A DNA stretch of 23,741 nt, from assembly GCA_035528275.1 (NCBI GenBank), contig DATKYV010000139.1:1-23741 (forward strand). The letters are read 5' to 3'. Shown here piece after piece: positions 1 to 7,670 of the stretch (position 1 is the stretch's first letter; each line of letters starts with the position of its first letter). The DNA comes from DATKYV01 sp035528275 (GTDB lineage: Bacteria > Acidobacteriota > Terriglobia > UBA7540). Below the pieces are notes generated by a model that ran no database searches, had not been told where the DNA came from, and was given only the letters and a program-made list of their open reading frames with translations. The translations under genes were made by a program, and so were the position numbers.

Positions 1-1833
1 GTCGTCCGTTTCACGCCGGAGAAATTCCCGCAGTTGCAGCTGGCGAATCCTCGCCTGTGGTGGCCGGCGCAGGTGGGGCCGCAGAACCTCTATCCGTTGG
101 ACCTGGTGGCGGAGGTTGACGGCAAGGTGTCGGATTCCGGCCACCTCCGCTTCGGGATTCGCGAGGTGACCTCCGAAATCGACGCCCAAGGGCACCGCCT
201 GTTCCACATCAACGGCAAGAATATCCTGATCCGCGGCGCCGGCTATTCCTTCGACATGCTATTGCGCTCCTCCCCGGAACGGCAGGAAGCTCAGCTGAAG
301 TATGTTCGCGACGTTAACCTCAACGCCGTGCGGCTGGAAGGCAAGCTTGCGGATGATCACTTCCTTGAGCTCTGCGATCAGTTAGGCATCCTGGTGATGC
401 CGGGCTGGTGCTGCTGCGACCAGTGGGAAAAATGGGAGAGCTGGGACGCCGAAGACGAGACGATCGCCGCCGAATCCCTGCGCGACCAGGCCCGTCGTCT
501 GCAGCGCCATCCCTCGGTGCTGACGTTTTTGTATGGCAGTGATTTCCTGCCTCCACCCAAAATTGAGAAGATGTATCTCAAGATCTTCCAGGAGTGCGAT
601 TGGCCTAATCCCACGGTCTCCTCGGCGCGAAGCGGGACGACCACCGTCGGCCAAAGCGGCGTCAAAATGACGGGGCCCTATGAATGGGTGGCCCCATCGT
701 TCTGGTATCTCGACACCCAATTCGGAGGGGCGCAGGGTTTCAACACCGAGACCAGTCCCGGGCCTGCGATCCCACCCCTCGAGAGCCTGCGCCGCATGCT
801 GCCGGAAGACCACCTCTGGCCGGTCGACTCCGTATGGGAATACCACGCCGGGGGGATGTCCAGTACCCTGGGCATTTTCACGGAGGCTCTTAACGAGCGT
901 TACGGCGCCTCAGCCTCCGTCGAAGAGTACACGCGCAAGGCCCAGGTGCAGGCCTATGAGGGCCATCGCGCCATGATGGAAGCCTATGGGCGCAACAAAT
1001 ACACCTCCACCGGCATCATCCAGTGGATGCTGAACAACGCGTGGCCGAGCATGATCTGGCACCTTTTCGATTGGTATCTGCGCCCGGGTGGTTCGTACTT
1101 TGGTGTGAAGGCCGCCTGCGAGCCGTTGCACGTGCAGTATTCCTATGACGACCGCTCCATCGTGGTCGTGAACTCGTACTACAAGTCTTTCCCCAACGTG
1201 AAGGTCGCGGCCAAGGTCTACAACCTTGACATGACGGAGAAGTTTTCGCGCGAAGCCACACTCGACGCAGGGCCCGACAGCAGCACGCGGGTTTTCACAT
1301 TGCCGGAGATCGAGGGTCTCAGCCCAACTTACTTCGTAGACCTGAGGCTTGAATCCTCGGGAAACCTGGTCAGCCGGAATTTCTACTGGCTCTCGACCCG
1401 GGCCGAGACGGTCGACTGGGACCGGTCCGAAGCAGATTCTCCCCAGTATGCCATCTCGACGTGGACCCCTTCGGCGACGTTCGCTGACTATACCGCCCTC
1501 AACACCCTGCCCCAGGTTGATCTGGATGTGACGGCCCAATCACAGCGCGGGGCATCCGAGAGCTCCACCACGGTTAGCCTTAGGAATCCAAGTCAGACGC
1601 TCGCCTTCGCCATCCGGCTGAAGGTGCGAAAGGCATCGAGCGGCCGAGGCGGCCGCGGGGAATCGGCTGACGACGAGGTGCTGCCGGTGTTGTGGCAGGA
1701 CAACTACTTCCCGCTGCTTCCCGGCGAAAGCCGCAAAGTCACCGCGACCTACAACACAAACGACCTCGGCCAGTCCCCGACGATCGTGGAAGTGCAGGGT
1801 TGGAACGTGAAGACCAAGCTGGTCCAGCCGTGA
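1..1833 (+). CDS. Glycoside hydrolase family 2, exo-beta-D-glucosaminidase type (5' partial)
   Basis: The frame is open from the first base, so the N-terminal sugar-binding domain and start lie outside the window; about 610 residues remain of a family usually near 900. Counting from base 1, an immunoglobulin-like segment with NPRLWWPAQVGPQNLY comes first, then a TIM barrel (roughly residues 65-350) and C-terminal beta domains. The barrel has LYGSD near residue 181 and GFNTETSPG with its Glu at codon 748-750. In the chitosan-degrading exo-beta-D-glucosaminidase (CsxA) branch of GH2 the acid/base is an Asp after Gly-Ser and the nucleophile is the Glu of such a TET/SET motif, about 70 residues later; here the gap is 69. 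This replaces the Asn-Glu acid/base of classical GH2. The predicted role is removal of terminal glucosamine from chitosan-type or related glycans; the close mannosidase-like members are an alternative. Export cannot be judged without the N-terminus. Confidence 0.88.
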   Translation, partial: VVRFTPEKFPQLQLANPRLWWPAQVGPQNLYPLDLVAEVDGKVSDSGHLRFGIREVTSEIDAQGHRLFHINGKNILIRGAGYSFDMLLRSSPERQEAQLKYVRDVNLNAVRLEGKLADDHFLELCDQLGILVMPGWCCCDQWEKWESWDAEDETIAAESLRDQARRLQRHPSVLTFLYGSDFLPPPKIEKMYLKIFQECDWPNPTVSSARSGTTTVGQSGVKMTGPYEWVAPSFWYLDTQFGGAQGFNTETSPGPAIPPLESLRRMLPEDHLWPVDSVWEYHAGGMSSTLGIFTEALNERYGASASVEEYTRKAQVQAYEGHRAMMEAYGRNKYTSTGIIQWMLNNAWPSMIWHLFDWYLRPGGSYFGVKAACEPLHVQYSYDDRSIVVVNSYYKSFPNVKVAAKVYNLDMTEKFSREATLDAGPDSSTRVFTLPEIEGLSPTYFVDLRLESSGNLVSRNFYWLSTRAETVDWDRSEADSPQYAISTWTPSATFADYTALNTLPQVDLDVTAQSQRGASESSTTVSLRNPSQTLAFAIRLKVRKASSGRGGRGESADDEVLPVLWQDNYFPLLPGESRKVTATYNTNDLGQSPTIVEVQGWNVKTKLVQP

Positions 1834-2218
1834 AAGCGGTTGGGCACGAATTCGGTCGGCCACGAGCGTTCCGGCCATACGCGCTTTCGTCCCGGTAACT
1901 GGGCACACTCTCCTTCAGAGACACCTCGCCATTATTGTTCGGCGATGTCCGCGCCCCCAGCTCAGAGCGTAGAGCATAAACTCTGGCAAGGCGAGCAACA
2001 GAGCTCCCCTCGCTGTATCCACTCCCACAATTTCTAAATGACCCGCAGATGAATCACCGGGCATTGTCAACAAAGGTGGAACGTGGTGCAAGCATGACCG
2101 ACCAAGGGCATTTCAGACTGAGACCGGGAAGAGCAACGTAAAACTCTTGCACCGTTTCCGCGCGCGGCGGAACGATTCGTCCGCGCGGCCGGATGCTCGA
2201 GTGAAGGAGAAAACACCC
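1834..2218. other. Intergenic region without recognisable gene
   Basis: About 385 bases separate the GH2 gene from the next start. I see no coding signal on either strand, no strong hairpin followed by a T-run and no convincing promoter. A purine-rich ribosome binding site (AAGGAG, 2204-2209) at the right edge belongs to the gene starting at 2219. Confidence 0.5.
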
Positions 2219-2974
2219 ATGAAGCGCCTGGCGACCGCATTCAGTCTCGTGCTGGTGTATTCCAGCTTAGCCGTGGCTCAGAATTTTTCGAGAACTTATG
2301 TGCTCGAATCAGGCGAAGGCGACACCGTGTTGACGGTCCAGCAGGACGCGCAAGGGAAAGTCCGGGGCACGCTGCAGCTTGATGACGGCACAACTTTCCA
2401 GCTCGCGGGAGAGATCAAGAATAATGAAGCGATTGGCATCGCTTCCGTCCAGGATAAATCGAGCCTCTTCAAGTTACGCTTCCAGGGCGGACAACTGATC
2501 TACACCATCGTCGCCGTCGGCCCCGACGGTAAGCCTGACCTGGCGAACGCTCAGGGATTCCCGTTTACGCACCAGGGAGGCGGTGGCGGTGCGTCTCCCT
2601 CGCCGCTGGCGTCGCTTTCCGCCTTGACTTCAGTAACCCGGCCAATCAGGCGGTCGCCCTTCTCGACCACTTTCTGGCCCTCCTGCTTTACGTCCTTGGT
2701 GACACGGGCCGTGGCTTCGTCTCCCGGCTTCGCGGTGCGCGCGTCGAGCGCCGACTCGAGTTCGCCCTCGATCTTCCTGCCGGCGCGGCGACTGCCTTGC
2801 TCTCCTCCCAGTCCGTCGGTTGACGGACAGTCATCTCTCTTCTCCTCATCTCACTCAAACACTTCAACCCCACAGGGGGGATACGATGTACCAAGGCTGT
2901 TCCATCACCGCTGGGTGCTTGAATCGCGCTTGCCGCTGACGTATCATTTTCGCTCAATCGCCAAGAGGAACTGA
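2219..2974 (+). CDS. Small secreted protein with a chimeric, probably non-native C-terminus
   Basis: The ATG at 2219 is preceded by AAGGAG at 2204 and opens a clear signal peptide (MKR, a hydrophobic core, then AVA-Q near residues 20-21). An in-frame start further upstream at 2147 lacks this logic. Residues 21-120 are a compact beta-rich domain of alternating polar and hydrophobic stretches (for example TVLTVQQDAQGKVRGTLQLD), ending in FPFTHQGGGGG. I recognise this style of small exported protein from acidobacterial genomes but know no function. From about base 2590 the translation turns Ser/Pro/Arg-rich, because it reads the antisense of another gene remnant; the natural protein probably ended near there. 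The promoter proposed for the next gene also lies inside this tail, which argues that the tail is not selected. Confidence 0.6.
   Translation: MKRLATAFSLVLVYSSLAVAQNFSRTYVLESGEGDTVLTVQQDAQGKVRGTLQLDDGTTFQLAGEIKNNEAIGIASVQDKSSLFKLRFQGGQLIYTIVAVGPDGKPDLANAQGFPFTHQGGGGGASPSPLASLSALTSVTRPIRRSPFSTTFWPSCFTSLVTRAVASSPGFAVRASSADSSSPSIFLPARRLPCSPPSPSVDGQSSLFSSSHSNTSTPQGGYDVPRLFHHRWVLESRLPLTYHFRSIAKRN
2592..2796 (-). pseudogene. Remnant of a secreted acidobacterial-type domain, antisense to the upstream ORF's tail
   Basis: Read on the minus strand, this stretch gives fluent protein text: KIEGELESALDARTAKPGD, then TARVTKDVKQEGQKVVEKGD and RLIGRVTEVKAES. I recall this as the core of an uncharacterised family frequent in Acidobacteria, in which an 'LESALDAKKAKPGD' segment is followed by 'TTKDVKQDG' and 'KGSKLIGHVTEAQ'. 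There is no start codon in frame, the upstream side meets a stop near 2852, and the downstream side runs into proline codons and a stop near 2555 inside the neighbouring gene. It is therefore a fragment of roughly 70 residues, not an expressed gene. The family memory is not checked against a database; the contrast with the low-complexity plus-strand reading is directly visible. Confidence 0.55.
2811..2828. repeat. Imperfect 18-bp palindrome related to the 5507/5565 repeats
   Basis: GTCCGTCGGTTGACGGAC has 7-base arms (GTCCGTC and its complement) and matches the repeat at 5506-5523 except in three central bases and the last base. It lies just beside the decayed minus-strand remnant. Confidence 0.55.
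2919..2947 (+). promoter_or_regulatory. Candidate sigma70-type promoter for the acyl-CoA reductase
   Basis: TTGAAT (2919-2924), a 17-base spacer and TATCAT (2942-2947) would start transcription near 2954, giving a leader of about 29 bases before the TTG start at 2983. Found by eye only. Confidence 0.45.
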
Positions 2975-2982
2975 CACACGCC

Positions 2983-5307
2983 TTGAACCCTTTGAGCATT
3001 ACTGTCGAGCAACAGGCCCACGGCTCGGCGGCCACGACCGCATGGAAGTTTTACCGCGTTGGGGGTTTGGTGCTGACTTTCAGCGCGGTGCGGCAGGTGG
3101 CGTTTTTCACGCGCAACACCCAGGGATTCGGCGAGCGCTGGAGGCGGCGCCTGGCCCTCGCGTTCACCGCCCTTGGCCTGCCCTTCTTCTATGCGGTCCA
3201 TCGTCGTTTCGCTACGCGGTTGCTGCACATATTCCTGCGCGGCGTCAGTCGCGACCGGCTGGACTTGCTGGGCGAAGAGTACTTCCAATATGTGCTCAAG
3301 CCGCGACTGAAACCGCGCGCTACCGAGCAAATCAAGAAGGCGATAACGAGCGGGGAGCGGGTGGTCCTGGTCAGCTATGGGCTCGACCACGTGGTGCGGC
3401 CGATGGCCAACCATCTGGGCGTGGAGTGGCTGCTGGCCAACCGCTTGGAGTTCCGCGACGGCTCGGCCACGGGGCGATTGCTCGACCCGGTCATCCCCCC
3501 CCGCGGCATCTTCGGGTTTTTCAAGAGTGGCGCGGCGGAATGCGGAAACACTTCGGAAGAGTGCGCTGAATCCCTGGGACTCAAATCGGCTCCGGGATCC
3601 CTCCAGCGCGCCCTCATGACTGCTCAACGGAAACCGACTTTCAAGTCGCATTCCATCGTCCTGTTCCGGACGGACGGCCGCGTCGAGCGGCTTTCCCCTC
3701 GCGAGTCGCTAAGAGGAAAAAGCATCCTGCTTGTCGGCGGAACGGGATTCATCGGCAAAGTCTGGCTGACGAATCTTCTCACAGACATTCCCGATATCGG
3801 CAAGGTCTACCTGTTGATTCGCCGCCAGCGTTCGGCGACGGCGCTCCGCCGCTTCGAAAGGATCGTTGAAGAGTCGCCGGTTTTTGACCCGCTCCACGAG
3901 CGCCATGGCGCCGGCATGGCGGATTTCTTTCGCGACCGGATTGAAGTGCTGGAAGGCGACGTCACCCGGCCCAACCTCGGCCTCGACGATGCTACCTGCG
4001 CGCGCCTGGCTCCGGTGCTCGACTTGGTGGTGAACAGCGCCGGGCTGACGGACTTCAACCCCGAACTGCACATCGCCCTCGCCGCCAACGTTGACGGCAT
4101 GGTCCATCTTCTGAATTTCATCCACCGCACGGACCACGCCGCGCTGCTGCACCTTTCCACTTGCTATGTGGTTGGCGAGCGCGACGGGCGCGTCGCGGAA
4201 GAGCTGCGCCCTGACTACACGCCGGGCCACGTGGCCGGTTTTGACGCCGAGCAAGAGCGGCGGTCGCTTCACGCCATGGTGCGAGAGATCGAACAACGCG
4301 CCGAAGGAGCCGAAGTCACCGAAGAGTTGAAGCGGGAAGCATTGAAGCGCACCAAGAACCTCTCTGAAGACGCGCTCGAAGCGCACCTCAGGAAGTACCG
4401 CACGCGCTGGATTCGGGCTCAGATGGTTGAGGCGGGGATGCGCCGCGCCAAAGAGCTCGGTTGGCAGAACACTTACTGCTTCACCAAGAGCCTGGGCGAG
4501 TCGATGATCGCCAAGTATGGCGCCGATTTGCCCGTGGCCGTCGTCCGTCCCTCGATCACCGAGACCTCAACGCATCAACCCTTCCGCGGCTGGAACGAGG
4601 GCGTGAACACGTCGGCGCCGCTTTCTTATCTCCTGGGAACTTTCTTCCGCCAGCTCCCCTCGAACGAGCGCAAGTGCCTGGACCTGATTCCCGTCGACCT
4701 GGTCTCGCGCGGCATGACGCTGATCGCCGCCGCCCTCGTCAAGCGGCGCCACCAGCGCGTCTATCAACTGGCGACTTCGGACTGCAACCCGTGCGACATG
4801 CGCCGCTCGATCGAGCTCACCTGCCTCGCGCACCGCAAGCACTACCGTGCCCAGGAAGGCTTGGAGCACTGGCTCCGCGCGCGCTTTGATACCATTTCTG
4901 TCTCCAAGGAGCGCTACCAGCGGTTCTCCGCCCCCAGGCAGCGCAAGATGGTGCGAGCCATCCGGCGCTTCAGCGCGCCCATTCCCTTCGTGCGCTCGCC
5001 GCTCATCCGCAAGGAACGCGATCTGGAGCGGCTGGAAAAATTGATCGAGCTCTACGAGCCGTTCATCCTCCACAACGAACACGTCTTCGAGGCGCAGAAC
5101 GTCGAGGCGCTTTCGGAAGTCCTGCCGCCCGAGGAGAAAGTAACCTTCGGCTACGACGCCCACGCTATCGATTGGTGGGAATACTGGATCAATATCCACG
5201 TCCCGGCGCTGCGCAGGTGGACTTATCCCTTGATCGAAGGCAGGCCGCTCGAATCCCGCCCCCGGCGGCCATTTCACCTCGACGTCCCCACGAACGGCGG
5301 GGCATAG
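2983..5307 (+). CDS. Fatty acyl-CoA reductase with N-terminal degenerate HAD-like domain
   Basis: The 774-residue protein has two parts. Residues about 25-175 resemble the front half of HAD-IB phosphatases, with VLVSYGLDHVVRPMANHLGV and LANRLEFRDGSATGRLL, but the site where the nucleophilic DxDGT should sit reads FFTRNT (residues 41-46), and the Lys and GDSxxD motifs are absent, so it should be catalytically dead. Residues about 243-620 are an extended short-chain dehydrogenase of the fatty acyl-CoA reductase ('male sterility') type: nucleotide loop GGTGFIGKVWL near 252-262, NSAG near 351, and the catalytic Tyr498-x-x-x-Lys502 in YCFTKSLGE. Such enzymes reduce acyl-CoA with NADPH to aldehyde and often on to alcohol. 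A helical C-terminal extension follows. The TTG start has only a distant AGAGGA (2964), so the start is uncertain by some codons. The product could feed wax ester, ether lipid or free alcohol synthesis. Confidence 0.87.
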   Translation: MNPLSITVEQQAHGSAATTAWKFYRVGGLVLTFSAVRQVAFFTRNTQGFGERWRRRLALAFTALGLPFFYAVHRRFATRLLHIFLRGVSRDRLDLLGEEYFQYVLKPRLKPRATEQIKKAITSGERVVLVSYGLDHVVRPMANHLGVEWLLANRLEFRDGSATGRLLDPVIPPRGIFGFFKSGAAECGNTSEECAESLGLKSAPGSLQRALMTAQRKPTFKSHSIVLFRTDGRVERLSPRESLRGKSILLVGGTGFIGKVWLTNLLTDIPDIGKVYLLIRRQRSATALRRFERIVEESPVFDPLHERHGAGMADFFRDRIEVLEGDVTRPNLGLDDATCARLAPVLDLVVNSAGLTDFNPELHIALAANVDGMVHLLNFIHRTDHAALLHLSTCYVVGERDGRVAEELRPDYTPGHVAGFDAEQERRSLHAMVREIEQRAEGAEVTEELKREALKRTKNLSEDALEAHLRKYRTRWIRAQMVEAGMRRAKELGWQNTYCFTKSLGESMIAKYGADLPVAVVRPSITETSTHQPFRGWNEGVNTSAPLSYLLGTFFRQLPSNERKCLDLIPVDLVSRGMTLIAAALVKRRHQRVYQLATSDCNPCDMRRSIELTCLAHRKHYRAQEGLEHWLRARFDTISVSKERYQRFSAPRQRKMVRAIRRFSAPIPFVRSPLIRKERDLERLEKLIELYEPFILHNEHVFEAQNVEALSEVLPPEEKVTFGYDAHAIDWWEYWINIHVPALRRWTYPLIEGRPLESRPRRPFHLDVPTNGGA

Positions 5308-5473
5308 CACGTTTTTGAAACTCGCCCTGTGTTTTCATACACCTAGCGGCCTTGTTTTCGCGTTTTGGCGATCCAACACTGACGCCCTGTAAGGTCCTCC
5401 AAAGGCCTGTTCTCTCTTGGCGGCATTTTCGAGCCGCAATCCCCAGCCCCCAGTCTCCAGCCCCTGGCTTTTG

Positions 5474-5506
5474 GGGTTCGTTCGGGAGAAGAATGGGTTC
5501 GTTCGG
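5474..5506. repeat. Tandem 12-bp direct repeat GGGTTCGTTCGG
   Basis: Exact copies lie at 5474-5485 and 5495-5506, a 21-base period. The second copy directly abuts the first palindrome, suggesting that they belong to one repeat unit. Confidence 0.7.
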
Positions 5507-5591
5507 TCCGTCAGCTGACGGATTTTGACAAACGAAGCCAAGGCCGATCCTTTGTTTTCAATAATCCGTCAGCTGACGGATGGCTTCGTTT
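5507..5591. repeat. Twin 16-bp palindromes with flanking inverted arms
   Basis: The perfect palindrome TCCGTCAGCTGACGGA occurs at 5507-5522 and 5565-5580, offset by 58 bases; the second extends to 18 bases (5564-5581). An 11-base arm AAACGAAGCCA (5530-5540) has its exact complement TGGCTTCGTTT at 5581-5591. This ordered arrangement looks like a non-coding repeat element or paired protein-binding sites in a convergent gap. Confidence 0.7.
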
Positions 5592-5639
5592 TTGCATTTT
5601 AACATCTTTAGTTGTTTGCGCCCTCATCCCAGCTTGTAG

Positions 5640-5659
5640 GGGCATGGCGCGCCATGCCC
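5640..5659. repeat. Perfect 20-bp palindrome
   Basis: GGGCATGGCGCGCCATGCCC is fully self-complementary. It resembles the kind of short palindromic element dispersed in intergenic DNA; there is no T-run, so a terminator role is not evident. Confidence 0.6.
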
Positions 5660-5802
5660 ATACCGCCCCGCGTCGATTCCCTGCGGCACCACGTAGCACA
5701 AGGCCCGTTCTGTGCCCCTCCAACGTTAGGCTAGGGTAGTAGTCTACACTATCAGGCGAGGATTGTCAATTGGCTTGATAGGGGTAGGACCACGGTGCAC
5801 GC

Positions 5803-5964
5803 TCAATACGGCGCCGTGCGCGGCTCGAATTTCATGTCGTTGAAATCGAAGAGAACTCGAGGATCGCCAACTCCCTCGCGCGTCAGCGCAGCTCGCGCGA
5901 GGTGACCTTCCGCCGGACGGATGTCCATCGTATCGCGCAAAAGGTCTCGCGCGCCGATCTTCAA
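5803..5964 (-). pseudogene. Possible C-terminal gene remnant or very small ORF (53 codons), unidentified
   Basis: Immediately downstream of, and slightly overlapping, the end of the minus-strand glycosidase is an open frame whose translation looks like real protein: RDLLRDTMDIRPAEGHLARA, then GDPRVLFDFNDMKFEPRTAPY (its last 20 residues), followed by TGA. Third codon positions are mostly G or C, as in neighbouring genes. The only in-frame starts are a TTG at 5964, which overlaps the glycosidase stop, and an internal ATG without a ribosome binding site. I do not recognise the family. A leftover C-terminus of a deleted gene is the simplest reading; chance is possible at this length. Confidence 0.35.
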
Positions 5965-7304
5965 AAGCCTTCGAGCACCAGCACCGCGTCTTCCCAGTGT
6001 CCCGGCGTGGTGAAGAGTTGAACTTGCGCGGGAGGAAAGAGGGCGCCGGTCAGATTCCCGGTGGCAAACGACCCGGCGTCGCGACGCTCACCGGTAGCGG
6101 GATCTATCCAGGTAACCTTCACGCTCTTGGTCAGAATCTTGTCGAGGTGAACAAACACCCGGCACTGGCTGCTCAGGTAGATGATGGCGTAATCTCCGTT
6201 GACGGAACGCATCGCGGCGTTCAGAGTGCTTTCGCTGCTGACGCCGGCGGCAAAGAGACCCTGGTCGGGAATCAAATCCCACCACTCGTGCGCGGTGAAG
6301 ATTTCCTTCATCTTGCAAACATGCGCCGCGCCCGGCGTGTCGAAGCTGGCCTCCCAATCCTTTCCCATGCGCCACATCTGGTTTTGCCCGTAAGTGTGGA
6401 ACCCACCGGCGAGCACCGTCCACCAAGCCTGGCGGCGGACGATGAGCGGCGTGATGGGTCCCAGAGGATATTCCGGTCCGTCCTCGTACGCGCCCTCGGC
6501 CAGCACCACGGGTTTGATGGGGGTCGGCTGACGGTCGGCGCTCACCGCCGGATAGATTTTCGGCCAGTCGGTCCAGGTCTGGATCATGTTGAAGTCCAGC
6601 CAGTCTTCGCGATGAAAGAACTGCGACGTGGAGTGCCAGCCGCAGATGTGAAAGGTAATCAGGTGCGCTCCGCCGTCGCCCTCCCGCAGCCCGCGCGCCA
6701 ACTGGCGATACACATCCTCGAATCCGACAGGAACCCGGTCCCCACCGTTCACCCAGATGATGTTGGGAGCGTCCTTGTATCGGTTCCCCAGCCAGCGGCC
6801 GTAAGCGCGCGCGTTCTGCAGGTTGAGTGTCTTCGTCTGGTTGACGAAGTGGCCCCAGGTGGGCAGCATCGCCAGGATTAGCCCCTGGCGGTTCGCAAAC
6901 TCCACCAAGTAATCCACGTGTTTGAAGTACGTGTCGTTGGGCGTGGCGGGATTGTTGTTGAGCCAAGGCCGCTCGCCGAATACGTTGGGCTGCGGCTCGT
7001 CGGAAGAAGGCGGCACGTCGTTGACGTCGTCGTGCCCGCCGGGGAGGACCCAGGCCAGCACGCCTTGAATCACCGTGAATCCCTTCTCCCCGCGGTTGCG
7101 GAGATACACCTCGGCCTGGCTCTTCGAATAGCGGGAGAACAGCGGCCACGCCGTATCACCCAGCCAGAAGAACGGCTTCCCCTCGCGGTCCACGAAGTAA
7201 CGGCCGTTGGCGCTCACCTTGATGGGGCCGGGAACGCCGGCACTGGCGACGGCTGAAATAATGAGCAGAGAGAAGAGTGCGATGACTCTGATCGAATGCT
7301 TCAT
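5961..7304 (-). CDS. Secreted DUF4038 / GH140-type glycoside hydrolase
   Basis: The ATG at 7304 is preceded on the minus strand by AAAGGAG and opens a signal peptide (MKHSIRV, hydrophobic core, ASA-G), giving 447 residues; an upstream in-frame start at 7364 would place a basic stretch before it. The mature protein has KVSANGRYFVDREGKPFFWL and GDTAWPLF, the typical opening of the DUF4038 TIM barrel, followed by a C-terminal beta domain (roughly residues 355-447) of the 'putative collagen-binding' type. In the characterised apiosidase of this family the catalytic acids are an Asp and a Glu; IIWVNGGDR and VVLAEGAYE are the likely counterparts here. The expected role is hydrolysis of a plant-derived glycan outside the cytoplasm. 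The exact linkage cannot be read from sequence. A candidate promoter lies at 7367-7395. Confidence 0.88.
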   Translation of the reverse strand: MKHSIRVIALFSLLIISAVASAGVPGPIKVSANGRYFVDREGKPFFWLGDTAWPLFSRYSKSQAEVYLRNRGEKGFTVIQGVLAWVLPGGHDDVNDVPPSSDEPQPNVFGERPWLNNNPATPNDTYFKHVDYLVEFANRQGLILAMLPTWGHFVNQTKTLNLQNARAYGRWLGNRYKDAPNIIWVNGGDRVPVGFEDVYRQLARGLREGDGGAHLITFHICGWHSTSQFFHREDWLDFNMIQTWTDWPKIYPAVSADRQPTPIKPVVLAEGAYEDGPEYPLGPITPLIVRRQAWWTVLAGGFHTYGQNQMWRMGKDWEASFDTPGAAHVCKMKEIFTAHEWWDLIPDQGLFAAGVSSESTLNAAMRSVNGDYAIIYLSSQCRVFVHLDKILTKSVKVTWIDPATGERRDAGSFATGNLTGALFPPAQVQLFTTPGHWEDAVLVLEGF

Positions 7305-7366
7305 GACTGTTTCTCCTTTTTCTCCCGGCAGAAGAGGAAAACGCCGCGCGGGCTTGCAGCGCAAGC

Positions 7367-7395
7367 AAATTAATACCGCGCACTCGGCGGGTCAA
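7367..7395 (-). promoter_or_regulatory. Candidate promoter and operator-like hairpin for the GH140-type gene
   Basis: On the minus strand TTGACC (7390-7395) is followed after 17 bases by TAATTT (7367-7372), or after 15 bases by TATTAA. Immediately downstream, 7352-7366 is an inverted repeat (GCTTGC, 3-base loop, GCAAGC) at the expected start of transcription, which could be an operator or a leader hairpin. Confidence 0.4.
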
Positions 7396-7670
7396 GAGGC
7401 GGGTGACAGCATGTGGAAACGCGGGATGGGGCTGACCTTTTCAGTCTGCGCCGGTGAAGAACTCGAACCTATCGCAGACAGTCCCATCTGCTTGGCACCC
7501 GGCGTCGTCGTGTTGGGGGAGGGCACGAGCACCCTGAAGGTGCTCCCCTTTCTCGTTGGCCGAGACCAATGCGGCGCGACGATGGGTTGTCGTATGTAGC
7601 GGCAACAGATTTCAAGCCGTGGGATGATGATTTGTGCGACTCCTGCCCTGGGAGTCAGCGGGGTGGGCCC
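7396..7670. other. Intergenic region with two short hairpins
   Basis: I see no gene here. 7527-7545 can form a 7-bp stem (GAGCACC, loop CTGAA, GGTGCTC), and 7638-7656 a 6-bp stem (GACTCC, 7-base loop, GGAGTC). The second lies just past the stop of the minus-strand cyclase/HD-GYP gene and could help end its transcript, though neither is followed by a T-run. Confidence 0.35.

Larger units (their letters stand above)
5308..5802. other. Repeat-rich convergent intergenic region
   Basis: This gap separates the reductase (plus) from minus-strand genes, so it needs no promoter. It holds a C-rich stretch around 5440-5465, a 12-base direct repeat, two copies of a 16-base palindrome and a separate 20-base palindrome (listed individually). 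No coding signal is seen. I see no classical stem followed by a T-run just after 5307. Confidence 0.6.

Noticed and set aside
1840..2037. Small plus-strand frame after the GH2 gene
   Set aside because: No ribosome binding site, no recognisable composition and overlap with the GH2 end region; treated as non-coding.
2688..3035. Minus-strand open frame beginning near the start of the reductase gene
   Set aside because: It crosses the 5' end of the reductase and its text is Arg/Ser-rich shadow sequence; the real minus-strand signal there is in a different frame (2592-2796).
3042..3569. Plus-strand frame of 175 codons inside the reductase gene
   Set aside because: It is an Arg/Ala/Gly-rich shadow of the HAD-like domain in the correct frame and has no domain of its own.
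5440..5470. C-rich stretch as a CRISPR-like or tandem repeat
   Set aside because: It is short, irregular and without constant spacing; low-complexity intergenic DNA explains it.
7527..7545. Hairpin as an intrinsic terminator
   Set aside because: The 7-bp stem is real, but it lies between minus-strand genes, has no T-run on either strand and is well away from the nearest stop codon.
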